The position numbers were made by a program, and so were the translations under genes. This document shows positions 34,105 through 46,879 of a stretch of DNA of 64,000 nucleotides, piece by piece. How positions within the stretch are numbered: the stretch's first letter is position 1; each line of letters begins with the position of its first letter. Source of the stretch: Nageia nagi (lineage: Eukaryota > Pinophyta); NCBI GenBank assembly GCA_050084985.1, contig JBITNC010000001.1, positions 99,262,001 through 99,326,000 of the forward strand. Direction: 5' to 3'. A model generated the notes under the pieces. It was not told where the DNA came from and did not search any database. It worked only from the letters and a program-made list of their open reading frames with translations.

Positions 34105-34965
34105 TTTCAAATGCATAACATTGATTGAATTTATTTTCTCTTTTCCTTCAATAGTGGATAACTTATATGTCTATTTTCCATAATTTGTTATTATAATATA
34201 ATGACCAATCTCCTTAGGTTCATAATTTCCTTTATTTTCATTTTCCAAATCCTTTATGTTAATAAGATTTTATTTTAGGAATAAATACCCAACCTTAAAC
34301 TCTTTAGGCTTAATATTTTTATTATAATCTCTCTTAATTATGGATTGGTACACTCTCAAATGGTCTAAAATTTTTTTTTTCATACAAAACCTCTAATTAT
34401 CCAAGTATTGCTTTTCTTTTATATTCATTTAGAATAATACCTTCCAAAGACACTCTTAAGTAAGGAATATCCAATTCTAAAGGAACAAAAATCTCATCTT
34501 CATACATTATAGAATATAGAGTTTCCTTAATCATAGTTCTTATGCTTGGTCTATAAGCCCACAAACCATAAGATAATTTCTCATCCCTATCTTTACCATG
34601 CTTTTTAAATATTTTACATAATATACTCTTTATAATCTTATTAGTAGCTTCTTCTTAACCATTACCTACAAATAGTAGGGAGTGGAAAACTTTTTTTCAA
34701 TATGATGCTTATCAAAAAATTCTTTAACATCATTATATTTAAAGCTAGGATCATTATCCATAAAGAGTTTTGAAGAAAAAGTATATCTTGAAATAATATA
34801 TTCAACAAGAAACTCAACAATCTTAACAACTTGTACCAATTTCAAAGGAATAGACTCTACCCAACTTGTAAATTACTTTGTGGTTGTAATAATAAAATTA
34901 TGATAGTCTTGAAAATATATGAGAAGATCCATGATCATTCCCTTATACAGTTGTAACTTGATATC
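34105..34965 (-). pseudogene. Integrase of element E
   Basis: The minus strand reads GMIMDLLI (position of the first catalytic Asp), FIITTTK-FTSWVESIPLK, LFMDNDPSF (second Asp) and, after a frameshift, GNG-EEATNK with the catalytic Glu. The C-terminal part has LDIPYLRVSLEG, GNYEPKEIGHYIII, YKLSTIEGKEK and NSINVMHLKKFYI. The N-terminal zinc finger is missing, because the second RNase H passes almost directly into the core. Gln codons have repeatedly become TAA/TAG. Confidence 0.8.
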
Positions 34966-35004
34966 TTTGGTATTATACATATCACTAACTTATTTCACAA
35001 CCAA

Positions 35005-35150
35005 TTAAGAATCACCAAAAATCTTTATTTGCTACACTTTCATAAGTATAAATACTTTGAAACCTAAAATTAAAGCTTTATACTCGACTATATTATTAGT
35101 GCAATCAAAACCTAATATGTAAGAATCATATTACCATGGGGATTAATCAA
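35005..35150 (-). pseudogene. Second (archaeal-type) RNase H of element E, truncated
   Basis: GFDCTNNIVEYKALILGFKV and IKIFGDS-LVVK-VSDMYN contain the Glu and the second Asp of the domain. The N-terminal strand with the first Asp is badly degraded. Its place downstream of the RT-linked RNase H marks the Tat lineage, as in element A. Confidence 0.75.
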
Positions 35151-35379
35151 AACAATTATTGCCTTAATACCATTCATGCATTTTGATCCACCAAAAAATA
35201 GCTTCTATTATTCATCATCAAACAAATCCATAAAACCTTTTGGAAAATGATCTTTAGGTTTGGAATGCATGTCATCACTCAATTTGATCATCATTTCTCA
35301 AGATATCAACATTCACAAGGCCCATTTCATCAAGAAAATATTCCTCTAGGTTGATTTCTTTTTCCTACAAATGGTTTTG

Positions 35380-36028
35380 AATGATATATGATATAGCTTA
35401 GCCTTTAATGGAATTTTGATTTATAAACATTAAATCAAATTCTTGAAACAACATTAGCCACTTTGCATCCCCTCCAGATAGATATGGTTTTAACATCAAA
35501 TATATTAAAGGATCAGGCTATGTTATAATATATTTTATATTTCCAAGTATATAATGTCTAAGATTTTTAGTAGAAAAAATAATAGAAAAATATATCTCCT
35601 CTATATGAGTATACCTTATCTCATAATTATTCAAAATTTTACTAATATAATAAATAACTCTTTTTTTATCTTCATTATCTTTTTGAGTAAGCATTACCCC
35701 CCAATGCTCTTAATGTAGTAGAAATATAAAGTAATAATTACTCTTTTGAATTATAAAGAGCTAGAACAAGGGCTTTAGAATGGTACCTCTTAATGTCTTC
35801 AAAGGCTTTTTGAAAGTTTGCATCCTATACAAATTTCTCACCTTTCTTCAAGAAATGAGTAAATGGATAATTCATATCATCTAATTGGGCCATGAATCTT
35901 CTTACCACTTAAATTTTACCTTGGAAGCTTCTTAACTCTTTCGAATTTCTTGGTGGATAAATATCAACAATAGCTACCACCTTCTTAGGATTTACCTTAA
36001 TTCCTCTTCTTGAAATAATGAATCCAAG
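35380..36028 (-). pseudogene. RT connection and first RNase H of element E
   Basis: Minus-strand traces include FIRRFMAQLDDM, PFTHFLKKGEKFV and ALVLALYNSKE followed by LLYIS. These are the connection and RNase H landmarks after the RT. Many stops and frameshifts are present. Confidence 0.65.
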
Positions 36029-36211
36029 TTACAAATTTCTTGAATAAATAGTACTAAATGCACACTTTTGAGGCTTTAATTTTAAGTTGTATTCCCTCAT
36101 CCTTTGGAATATCCTTCTCAAATATGAAATATGATCATTTTTTTCTCTAGATTTTACAAGAATATCATCCATATAAATCTCAACGCTATCTTGAATCATA
36201 TCATGGAGCAT
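36029..36211 (-). pseudogene. Reverse transcriptase, C-terminal palm part, of element E
   Basis: An open minus frame gives MLHDMIQDSVEIYMDDIL, with the catalytic Y-x-D-D box as YMDD at 36164-36175, then LRRIFQRMREYNLKLKPQKC. It continues the RT part at 40976-41429 on the other side of element G. The two halves join at the residues preceding HDMI in related elements. Confidence 0.85.
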
Positions 36212-36715
36212 ATATAGTTACCATTAGGGTTATTCCTAAGGATAAATAAAAAAAAACTATAGAAACTAAGGTGAATCAGTTCTAAAATTTGGGTGAAAAT
36301 ATAGCATTTAAAATAATATTTAAAAGTGGATACTATGAACATTTGCAAGGAACGAAAATCAAACCTATAAGGGAAAATGCAAGAGCACCCCAAAAATAGA
36401 TAAGATAAGCTATATTCCTTAGAAATAATCAATCTAAAATGAGAATGGATCCCAAATAAGTAGAGAAAATTCAAGCTAGTGTACAAAAGTATGCCAACCA
36501 TGTGTTAAGGTAAAATCCACAAAGTGATAAAGAAGTGGTTATCATCATAATAAATTGGCTAGAAATAAGACCTAAGAAATAAATATATACTTCTAAGTGA
36601 ACTTAATACTCTAACACCCTACCTTTAGTGAACAAGGAGGTAAAGTGGAACATATAAAAAAGAGTCTTGAAAATAAGGCTTGATCAGGGACTTATGTACA
36701 ATATGTGCAAAGAAT

Positions 36716-37230
36716 CTATTGAAAGATGATGAAAAACCCACATGGAGATAAAATCATCTCACAATAGAAGAGGGAGGATGGACAGGAAGATATCCTCATC
36801 AACACTCGTAAGGAAAACTTCCTGCACCCCAAGAAAGCCACGTCACTCAAGTAAATAGGTAATGCAAAGGATTTAGTGAATATGTTGATGGTTTGTTGAT
36901 CTATAGGAATGTACTCCAAGCTGAGAATGTGATCCTAAATATACTGATGGATGAAGTGCATGTGGAAGTAATATGTTTGGTACACTAATTCTTAACATAA
37001 CTATACAAAATATGAATCACACTCTAGTTGTCATACCAAAGAACTGTGGTCCAAGACTAGGAATATCTAAATGCCTATAATAACTACTAAAGCTAAAGTG
37101 CCTCCTGAGTCACATAAACAACTGCTTTATACTTTGCCTTAGTTGATTATAGTGCAAATAGATTGCTACTTCTTGCATGACCAAGTGATGGAAGATATAC
37201 CAATATAACATATATAGCCAAAAGTGGAAT
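36716..37230 (-). pseudogene. Copia RNase H and pol C-terminus (element G)
   Basis: The open minus frame 36716-36919 reads EYIPIDQQTINIFTKSFALP, the conserved C-terminal end of copia RNase H. Upstream at about 37100-37190 come WSCKK and, frame-shifted, traces of the S-S-x-E-A-E-Y region. Interrupted throughout. Confidence 0.75.
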
Positions 37231-37362
37231 GATGATGATCAGATGAACTAGTCCAATCAAAATTTGCATATCCAATCAACACTATATCACCTCTCATATA
37301 TTACATGTCAAAGTGGGTCCCTCACATATAAAAGAATCTTCTTGGATGCCTTTTAATGAGAC

Positions 37363-38250
37363 TCATGAGGGGTCTATGTAAATAGAGAAATAAGCCCAAC
37401 AATATATAAAATATTTGGTTGAGTATGGGTGATGTATAGAAGAATCCCAATCAACTGGTAGAGTAGCATCACATAGTGGTGAAGTGCAAGTGGAATTCAA
37501 AGTCACCCCACTTTGAAAATGTGTTGGAGAAGGATTATAATCTAACATATTAAACCATTGAAGAAAATCCAAGGCATATTTCTATTGAGATATGTAAATC
37601 CTTAAATATGTCTATGCCACTTGAAAACCAAGAAAGTAATTGGCAAGTACAAGGTCTTCTATCTCAAATCTCTCACAGAGAACTTGTTGAACTATTTGAA
37701 TGTGAGAGTGAGAGGTTCCAATGATAAGAATATCATCAAAATACAACACCAAAATAGTGGTATCTACTCCATATCTCGATATATAGACTACAGGATTAGA
37801 GGAACAACATACAAAATCTATAGAAAGAGAAAAGAATCCATCTTCTCATACCATGCCTAAGGAGCTTGTTTGAGACCATAGAGAGATTTTATAAGCCTAC
37901 AAATAAGTGAGGAATCTTGGAAAAATTGATGGTCTAATCCACATAGTTCTCCTCATACAAATCACCATGCAAAAAGGTGCTTTTCATATCCATTTGAAAA
38001 ATTAACCATCCTTGAGCGTCAACAAGAGCAAGTATAAGGAAAAATGAGTCCATCTTAGCCATAGGGGAAAAGGTCTTATAGTAGTAATCCCTTCAACCTG
38101 TGATAACACCTTAGAATAAGATGAACCTTATACTTATCAATGGAACCATTAGCTACATGCTTGGTTCAATACACCCACTTACACCAAATCAACTTCCTCC
38201 CATGGGGAAGAGAAATAAGCTCCCAAGTATTATTCTTCAACAAGGAAGAA
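37363..38250 (-). pseudogene. Copia reverse transcriptase (element G)
   Basis: Minus-strand residues include KWVY-TKHVANGSIDKYK, SLICRLIKSLYGLKQAP-AW and VLYFDDILIIGTS, with the catalytic box as YFDD at 37732-37743. They are followed by the 70-codon open frame with SPTHFQSGVTLNSTCTSP. Position and motifs are those of copia RT, which lies after integrase. Several TAG/TAA stops and frameshifts are present. Confidence 0.85.
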
Positions 38251-39290
38251 TACTCATCCACCTTAGAATCATTCCACTTTAGTATACCATGAGCCTCTAA
38301 AAAAGTCTATGGATCACTTGAATGTGCCTGACCAATAAGACTAGAACTAGTGGATTGGAAATGTGTTTGAGGGATATCCTTTATGAAAGGTGATGCATTC
38401 TCAAGCATAGAGCAGGCCCATTTAGGCATGCAACTACCAGCATTGGAAGAATATGCAACATCAATAAGAGGAGTAGTAGTAACAACAAGTGGTGGAGGTG
38501 TAGGAGGATCAATAATTTGTGTGGGAGAACAACCTTAGTAATATCATCCCCATGAAAGACCTCAAAAGATGTATCATGGGATTTAGGTAAGACTAAGTAT
38601 GGAGATGAAGAGGGAGAATTAAAAAGGTGCTCATCAAACTCATCATGAGTGTGGAAGAAAATATCATAGGTATCATGATCAATCAATCAATATGCCTTCA
38701 TATCCTCACTATAGCCAACAAAGATGAGAGGCTTGCTCTTCTTATCCATGGCATTAAGCTTATTATTTAGAATGAAACCAAAAGCATGACTACCAAATAC
38801 TCTAAAGAATGACACATATAGCTTGGTTCCACTCCAAGCCTCTTCAAGATTCATATGATCAAGTGCTTGATGAGGTGTGTAATTCTAGATGTAGGTTGCA
38901 TAATTGACTACCTAATCCTAGAAGATAGGAGGAAAGTATCTAGAATGCATCATACAACTAGGCATCTCCTTTAGTGTTCTATTTTTTCTTTCTACAAATT
39001 CATTCTGCTATGGGGTGTGAGGAACTAAATGCTAATGAATTATTTCATGCTTCTCAAGGAACTCTAAAAACTCTATGCTAAAGTACTCCTCTCCTTGTCT
39101 ATGCAAAGTTTCTTGATGCAACTAAAATATTGATTCTTTACCAAAGCATTGAAGACTTTGAAGTGAGAAAATACACCACTCTTTTACTTGAGAAAATACA
39201 CCCCATGTACATTTGAAATTTAGTGCATACTAAGCTCTAGTGCAGGTAGGGTGTGGAAAGAATATTAAGTCACTATTCACCAACTCTAAA
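38251..39290 (-). pseudogene. Copia integrase C-terminal region and linker (element G)
   Basis: The minus strand shows MDKKSKPLIFVGYSEDMKAY and LIDHDTYDIF at about 38640-38750, the conserved end of copia integrase before the linker to RT. The integrase core further upstream is recognisable only in short pieces. The Leu-rich open frame at 38381-38686 is part of the linker read through simple-sequence DNA. Confidence 0.7.
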
Positions 39291-39691
39291 TGAGAAGATG
39301 TAGGTTAGTTTTATATTTAGTAAAAGGGTATTGATGTTGCTTCCAAAGGAAAAAAATAGGGAAAATGCCATTAGAATAGGACACCTTAGGAAATCCAATG
39401 ACCATATCATGAACATGCAACTACTACAAATATCTATGATTAAGGTGTCCAAACCTCTCATGCCAAAGTTTACTTATATAATCTTCATGGGAAACCAGCC
39501 TAGTACTTGAATAAACATCATCAAATACCTTAAATTTATAGAATCTCAAGTAATGGTAAACATCACCTCATGTAAGAAGTGACTATGGCTCTTGCAAACC
39601 ACAAATATCAAAATCATCAGGTGTGAATAAAATAGTCCTACTACCACTAGTATTACAAATTTGATACAGAGAAAGAAGGTTCATAGAGATA

Positions 39692-40240
39692 TCAAAAAAA
39701 CAAAAGCACATCAAGTATGTGATAAACTTTAATGGGAATGGCCCCTTTCCCCTTCACAAAAATGTGAGAGCAATCACCAACCTTAATACTAGAAGTAGAA
39801 GTAGAACAAAGATATGAAAAAGACTCTCTAGATGGAGTCATGTGATGAGAGGCAACTAAATCCATAACCCAACTCTTTGAAATACAATTTCCTTTCCCAT
39901 GAGCATGCAAATCCTTTCCTAATACATGAAAAATTTTATATTTTTTCTTATTTTTATAATCTTTCATCTTTTTATAACATTTTTAAATGACATATCCAAG
40001 CTTCCGATAATAAGAACAAGTAGGCTTCTCTTTCTCTTGAGTAGATTTGGAGTTAGGGATTGTTGGCTATGATGTAGTGGGCTTAGGCTTAGGCTTGGGC
40101 TTGCCTTTACCTTTAGATATTGTTAATGCATGATATGGATATGAATATGCATCAAGAGTTAAAATTTTAGTCTCTTCCCTTGTAAGATGCTCATAAAATT
40201 ATTCTAACTTAGGTATTATGAATTTATCATCCATTGCATC
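39692..40240 (-). pseudogene. Copia gag C-terminus, zinc knuckle and protease (element G)
   Basis: Upstream minus-strand sequence has HLTREETKILTLDAYSY, then a Lys/Pro tract KGKGKPKPKPKP. The knuckle at about 39970-40015 is damaged (CSYYRKLGYVI-KC lacks the second Cys and the His). The open frame 39692-39967 holds WVMDLVASHHMT, where the protease D-S-G has become D-L-V. Confidence 0.75.
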
Positions 40241-40975
40241 CATTGTAGATAGGATTTTAGCTTCTCTTCTCTATTTTCTAGTGCTCTTACATTTTCCTTT
40301 TTGGTTTTTATTTCCTATCCTTATGAATATTCACATGGTACCAGAGCAAGTTAGATTTTTTGTAGGCATCTAAAACTTATATGAGGCTTTCTCAAATCTA
40401 ATTATTTTGTTAGAAAGTGTAATTTTTTCCTAAATTACAATTTCTCTTTCCACTATCATTTTTTAGTAGATTGAGGATTGCATTTTACTCACACTTTCTT
40501 CTTCATGACCTTCCTTTTGGTTGTGGGTGTAGATCTAATTCCTAACAAATTGTTTTTCCACTATCCTCATGCTCATCACATTGTGTGTTTATTCTTGGAT
40601 TTGCTTGGCTTTGCACTTCCACTATTCATGGATATGATCTAGCTTTTTCTTGCATCTTCTTAATTGCACTCCTTTTATGTTCATATCTAGCTTTGTTTGG
40701 AGGTGTATTTCATTATACTTGTGTCACCTAGTAGCATTGTGGATCAAGTGCTCTCCTAAATGTAGTTGCACTCAACTTTGTCTTCAATACCTCCCTAGAC
40801 ATATTGTAGATATGTGTGATTGTATTTATTTTTGTGTGGGGTTTCTTTTGATTAGATACATAAAATTAATACCTAATTGCAATTTTATGGTGAATGGCCC
40901 CATTATAAATGTCCAAATATTAGCCAATTTGAAAATCTTAAAATTCTATTTTTTTCTTATAAGAGTTGATTAGCT

Positions 40976-41429
40976 ACTAGGAAAAACACTGCTTACAATA
41001 GCCATTTGATAAGTAGATCTTGTATTTTTTAATTTAAAAGGTATTACTATGCAACAAAATGTACCCAAAGAGTTACAATAGATTTTTGTGTTGATCCTCC
41101 TTATTAATTTATATTTGATTGTACCCAAAAAATCCATCAATAAAAGATAAAATATCTTGACCAACTTTAGAATCAATAATCAAATCAATGTTTGGTAAAT
41201 GAAGTATATTTTTAGGACATACCTTGTTTATATCTCTAAAATGTATACAACATCTCACCTTCCTATTGGGTTTAGTTGCAAGAATAATATTAGAAATCCA
41301 ATAGGAGTAATCAAATAGTACAATAAAACCTTCTATAAGGTACTTTTCTATTTCCTTCTTGATTACCAAAAAATTATTAAGATGCATATTTCTAGGATTT
41401 TGTTGTATTGGCTTTACATCCTCATTCAA
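40976..41429 (-). pseudogene. Reverse transcriptase, N-terminal part, of element E
   Basis: The open minus frame 41109-41429 has KKEIEKYLIEGFIVLF, then CIHFRDINKVCPKNILHLPN and the palm motif DILSFIDGFFGYNQI with the catalytic Asp. A frameshift leads to PFKLKNTRSTYQMAI at about 41000, after which element G begins. This part keeps the segment that is deleted in element A. Confidence 0.85.
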
Positions 41430-42706
41430 ACCAAAATGTGAGTCATAAAATCAGGATCTAAATCAAGAATATTAAATATAACCAATCAAAGATATTATTA
41501 AACTTAATCAACAACTATCAGTAACTCTCCATTTCTTGCAAAGTTAACTAAGCACCCATCTTGATCAACCCTAGTTCCTTTTTGGTACTTATGTTGACTT
41601 CCACTATTTATTCACTCATACAAGGAATCTCATCACTAAGTTGAGAAGGCATAGGCAATGCCCCTAGTACTATACATCAAATTTAGCATCAAAATTCCCA
41701 CATATGAAGCATCATCATAGAAGATTGATTGATGCCCCCTCAAAGCCAACATAAAAAATGCTTTATCCCCCCTAACTATCTAAATCTACTCCTAATTTAT
41801 GGAAATGAAGGAAATAGTTTAAAATAATAGGGGGAACCTACAATATCCTTATCATTATGGTAAACCTCTTGTCCAAAATAAGCTTAATGACATAAAAACC
41901 ATGCATAAAACTACTTTTAATTGGATTTGGGAAGTCACTCCTAGCTCCCAACATCTCAAGAATAAAATCATTATTATAAAATACATGAACTTTTATAGGT
42001 TCACTAGGTGGAGAAAATGGATTAGAATATTAGGCTAGTAACTTATTACTTTTATTAGAAATCATGTTGCATCCTAGTTATTGATAAAATAAAAGAATAT
42101 CGTCACTGTGATCTTCCTTCTCAACCTTCTTAACAAGTTAACAATTGGTGTTGAAGACTCCACTTTGGGTATGGATTGGTCAAATCCAAAACTTTAAGTT
42201 ATTCTATATTCACCATCAATTGAAATAGGTTCAATGATATCTTTCTCAGTATTACCTATTCCCATACCATCATATTAACATTTCTTCATATATTTTGCAG
42301 ATAAGGTAGACTTAACATCATTGAAATGCATATTTACTTGGTATTTTAATTAACCTTGTTGAGAATACTTAGGAACATAATTGCTTTGTATTAGAACTAA
42401 TAGAGATTTTTCCATTTCCTATTTATATATAATATTTTTAGGATTAGGCACCTTAGATTTATTAGGAACAAAGCATCACCACTAAGGTTCATATTCTTTT
42501 CGGTGGTGCCACTCTGATTCAGGTATGAATAAGGGTAGACTTAATTCCTTAAAGCTCTAGATGTCTAAATCAATAATTCAATATGTTCCCATGATATCTT
42601 ATTATAAGATAACCTCTTGTGATGGAGTTGCAATACTCTCTCCATCATCAACTATATCCTAAGGAATCCAAAATCATTGAGCTTCTTGATACAAATGTGT
42701 AGCATT
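41430..42706 (-). pseudogene. Protease-RT spacer of element E
   Basis: Position fits the protease-RT linker. No domain recognised and many stops. The part near 42510-42700 is repeated in element F at about 50990-51200. Confidence 0.5.
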
Positions 42707-43069
42707 TTATTCAGCATGAATTATGATTGTCTTCACTTTCAACATGAACTTCACCATCATATGAAGTGTGAATGTGAAAACCCTAAGATTATGGATCCAT
42801 GGTCTACTACAAAACAAGTTATAAGGTAAAGTTTCTTCAAACATGTATACTTTTTTATTCATAGATTTTTCTCTTACTTCAATAGGAATAGATACATAAC
42901 CAATACATTCCTTTTTAGTGTTATCAAATCCTTTTATGCTAATAGTGTTCCTCTTCATACTATCATAAATAGATGGGAAATAATTTTTCAATAAATTCAT
43001 CAAACACACATTTACATTTGAACTTGTATCTATTAATATTTTCATAATAGGTATACCATAAACATTCAC
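42707..43069 (-). pseudogene. Aspartic protease of element E
   Basis: The 120-codon minus frame begins VYGIPIMKILIDTSSNVNVC, with the active-site triad D-T-G changed to D-T-S. It carries IKGFDNTKKECIGYVSIPIE and LPYNLFCSRPWIHNLRVF, the equivalent of the gypsy L-G-R-P-W motif. It is open throughout but the neighbouring frames are broken. Confidence 0.85.
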
Positions 43070-43728
43070 TGTAATTTACAAGCCCAAGTTCTTTTGAATT
43101 TTTTCCTCAATAGGAAACTCACTATCTTGAAAGAAAAGCATATTGTAGGTTCTCTTCAATATCTTAAATAATTCTTCCTTATGAGCTAGATATAATTGTA
43201 AAATATGCAAAATACTTATCTTTGCATGTGTCACTTTGAGTAGATCCAAAAAAATTTATGCCACCGAATCATGAGGAATATTTTTTCTATCTATCATCAT
43301 TGGATGAATCAACCCCATAGGCCTCCCATGTAAAGAAGTGGAACACTATTATTCATAAAATATGATATTCACCATCATAGGGTCTAGTTTGCTTTAAATC
43401 TATCATGTGCATTTTCTTCTAAATTTTACCATCATTGAGAAATTTCTTCAAGGATTTCCTCAAATGTATGGAAGCATTAGTTTTATGAACCTTCATGTTA
43501 TGATAGGCACAATAAGCATCCTCATTATACCAAATAGTATTATCATAATTAGGCCCCAATTCTTTTATGGATTAGATGTAATCAAACCCTTCTTCAATCA
43601 ATCCTTGTACATTATTTTTGGAGCTATATGCAACCTTATGGAATCTATAATCTTTTTCATTACATGGATCTTTTGTTTCTATTTATCTTTAGTCTTTTCA
43701 ATAAATGGGCCTCCTTCTCTTCTTTTTT
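43070..43728 (-). pseudogene. gag-protease linker of element E
   Basis: Degenerate coding sequence. The plus-strand open frame 43407-43790 in this area is an antisense shadow. The region is conserved with element F (51808-52319). Confidence 0.5.
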
Positions 43729-44479
43729 CTAATAACCACCCTTATGTTTTTCTTTGGAAGGATTACCATACTTTAATTTTCTCATTTTGACCATATGCCT
43801 CTCTTTTTGAATCAATCTATGAATAATGTCTAAAAATGAAAACTCCATATAATCCATAGCTATAAACTCCAAATAAATGTATATGTTATTAACAAATATG
43901 TCCTTTACTTGCATTTTTAGTAAAGGATCTTTAATAATTCTCCAAGTTTTTTGAAATCTTTGACAAAACTTATCAAATCTCTCATTTGGTCTAGGGATAG
44001 TATTCACTAAATCAAAAACAACTTTCCTAGGAGCACTATGTTTGAAATGAATATAAAATTTAGATATAATTTCTCCATGGGAATTAATTGACTTAAAAAA
44101 AAAGAGAGAAATACGAAGTGAGAGCATCACCCTTTAGTGTATTCAAAAAGTATTTGGCCATTAAATTATGATTTACTCTAAATTTTAATTGAAACTTCAT
44201 GCCAAAAGCTTTGATATGGGCCATAAGAATTCCTTCTTCTAAATATGAATAAAAAAATGATTCCATTTGTAGATAAAGTACCTTTTCATTTCTAATTTCA
44301 TCACATAAGGGATTTGAATCACTTGATCCACAAACATGAGATCTCATTGATCTATTGGAACCACCAAATTTATTAGATGCATCACTCTTGCCATCATCAA
44401 CATAAAGGATCTTCTTCAAATTAGCTTTAGTACCATCATCAATGTTATTTACTATGGAAAGTAAATCAACAACCTCCAT
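43729..44479 (-). pseudogene. gag of element E
   Basis: Two overlapping minus frames. The first gives EVVDLLSIVNNIDDGTKANL and KFRVNHNLMAKYFLNTLKGD. The second gives ELISKFY-like FKHSAPRKVVFDLVN, then RPNERFDKFCQRFQKTW and LIQKERHMVKMRKL. These are the capsid landmarks of gypsy gag. The frameshift between them falls in an A-rich run at about 44095-44110. Confidence 0.8.
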
Positions 44480-44573
44480 TCATGAAACACTTGATATAAT
44501 ATATTAGTCCTATCCAAAAACTTTAGCATTTTTGGCATAACTAGTAGATCAAAAGAAAAGAGCATTTTTCAAA

Positions 44574-44591
44574 GAAACATTGGGTTGATCA
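44574..44591 (-). other. Primer binding site of element E
   Basis: TGATCAACCCAATGTTTC on the minus strand near the LTR end. It is a decayed relative of the sites of elements A and B. Confidence 0.5.
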
Positions 44592-44593
44592 AT

Positions 44594-45286
44594 TGTTATA
44601 ACCAAAATAATAAATTTATGGTTAATTATTATATTTAATTACAATTAATAATAGTAGAATTAATGAAGATCATAGTCCTATTATTGACTAAAGTAATATA
44701 GTATGAATATGATAATAATCCAATATGCTTAATTAATCTTAAACTATCAAATATGAATTTCAAATGAACTTACAAACCTGTTAATTTACTTATCACAAAA
44801 ATTGTGACTCTCAACCAAGTCAAAGAAGTCATTAATGAACTGTTACCATGAACAAGACCACTAGACCTAACTTCCATTGAGCACCATGGCTTAGAATGGA
44901 GCATCATCACTCAATGATCCATATATAAATCCATAAATAATTCAATCATCATCATGATATCTACTTAAAAGCTAGGTTGCTCACATGCAATGGATCAAAT
45001 GATTGTAGGAATGAAGTATGCCTGAGTATAAAAAAATCTAGATATTATAGGTGGCATTGAAGAACATCAATTAAGAGTATTTCTATAACCACCTAACAAA
45101 GATCCAAATTGTTTCATGATTTATTATGCACAACCCTTCACTTCCTTCATAGGTAGTGGGTCTAATGCCAAGACACCTTCTTGGACTTATCTCTAGGCCA
45201 ACCTATTACCATAAAACATAAAGGTAGTGAGAGTACACAATACTTAAATTAACAATAATTCACTTAAATGAAAATTACTTTTTACA
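44594..45286 (-). repeat. 5' LTR of element E (right copy)
   Basis: Starts TGTTATAACC on the plus strand and is similar to 32458-33246. The outer end near ACTTTTTACA is approximate. Confidence 0.75.
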
Positions 45287-46879
45287 TGTTAAATATTATT
45301 GCATTATTATTATTTCCCTTTTCATACTCATTTATTATAAGCATGCTTTTCAAGAGGTATGATTTGATACATTAACAAATTACATAAGTTTGATGATTAT
45401 GAATTACTCTTCATGGATTAAATGTGGATAATTAATTTTAGGATCTTTATTCCTAATTATATTCATACTATGTTTTAAATAAAAATGAATACTATTGGTA
45501 ATGTAATAATGCTAATAAATATTTAATTACATGGATTCATAAATAAAAATTATAAAAGCTAGATATTAATTTGTAACAACATGTAAAATTTGCCATTCCT
45601 TACAAGTTAAAATGCAATCATGTTCTATAGAAATACAATTATGTTTATGAACATATAATTCTACTTTATAACTAGAGTTTAAAACTAGTATTTTATCATC
45701 TTTGAAAACCTTGGTTCCTCCCAAAATGATCATTCACCTAGTTTAATCTTCATTAAGAGAAGCATCACAAAAAATAAATAAAGAGGGTAGCTTCACAGTC
45801 ATTGTAATATGGAGGGGGATAAGATGTTGATGTCAATTAGGAAATTTGATATCCTAAATATTATAAGAAATCATGATGATGCAAGATATAATATGAAAAT
45901 AAATAAAATATATATCAATTATGTATGATTCTTAAAAGATATGATATAATTATTCAATTGCAATAATATTCTTCAACAATGCCAATGAAAACATGCTAGT
46001 GAGAAAAAATTTACCAATATATCTAGAAGAGAATAAATGATATGTACATATCACTAATGTGAAATGACTAAATTATTCTTAAGTATTTTACATGATTCAT
46101 ATACAAGCACACATAATTAGTCCCAATTTGTTTTTTAGAACTTAGGTGAATATTAATTATCTCACGATATCTAAACTATTAATAGTAAAATATAATGATA
46201 TTTTTGACAAACATGATAACATTTCAAACCAACATGATCATATTTTATACTAATGCAATGGCATTTCCTTAATGATGAATAAAAATTATTTGCATAAGAA
46301 TGAATCATACTAATTAACTATATATAAATGTATACATAAATTAAATATAAAGACATGTAAAATATGAGATAAAGTGAAAATCAAGTATCTTCAATACTCA
46401 ATTATTTGCTTTACATTGTATATGTAATTGTTATCTCAAACTAACAAAGTGATTTTGTAAATAAAATACGTTTAGAAACTCATCAACTCCATTGATTTTT
46501 ACAAGAAAATTCCAAAGTATATCCAAGCCCTATTGCCATGAAATTTGCATGATCCTCATATAATAACTTGAAGTTGTATACATCATTGAGGATATACTCT
46601 TCATGTATTTGTGGTAGTAATCAAGAAACTCTACCTTGCAATGAATGATAAAAAAGACTCATTAGTATCCCATAATTGTATTAAATTTTATAAAAATAAA
46701 AAATATCATGTTAATTTTGAAATTACAATGACTTAGAAACCATAACTTTCTTCCCCTCATTAGAATTATCATTTTTAAATTTAAGGTGAGATAAGTAAAA
46801 TCATCATGAATGATATTGATTTTTATCATTGACCCATTGTAATATTAGTTTTTGTTTTTTTTTCAAAATTAAAGTCATA
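45287..46879. other. AT-rich DNA right of element E
   Basis: No coding, RNA or repeat feature recognised. This stretch is missing at the corresponding place next to element F. Confidence 0.6.

Larger units (their letters stand above)
36212..40975 (-). mobile_element. Element G: decayed Ty1/copia retrotransposon nested in element E RT
   Basis: On the minus strand the order zinc knuckle, protease, integrase, RT, RNase H identifies copia. The outer parts (36212-36715 and about 40245-40975) should contain the LTRs, but I could not align them with each other, so borders rest on where element E RT stops and resumes. Every gene is interrupted by stops. A 12-base TGGTACCAGAGC at 40336-40347, one base off the initiator-Met primer site, lies at the right end in the opposite orientation to the genes and remains unexplained. 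Confidence 0.75.
32458..45286 (-). mobile_element. Element E: Tat-lineage Ty3/gypsy element with copia element G nested in its RT
   Basis: Minus-strand gag, protease, RT, RNase H, second RNase H and integrase lie between related LTRs at 32458-33246 and 44594-45286. Gene order and the second RNase H place it in the Tat clade. The LTRs are heavily diverged, and the right copy seems to lack about 55 bp at its outer end, so no target duplication can be shown and the outer borders are approximate. The RT gene is cut at about 36211/40976 by element G. All genes carry many stops and the element is inactive. Element F is a second, partial copy of this family. Confidence 0.85.

Noticed and set aside
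38381-38686. Leu-repeat ORF as a signal or membrane protein
   Set aside because: It lies in the copia integrase-RT linker of element G. The Leu run comes from a short CTC/CTT-type repeat.
43407-43790. 127-codon plus-strand ORF
   Set aside because: It is antisense to the gag-protease region of element E.
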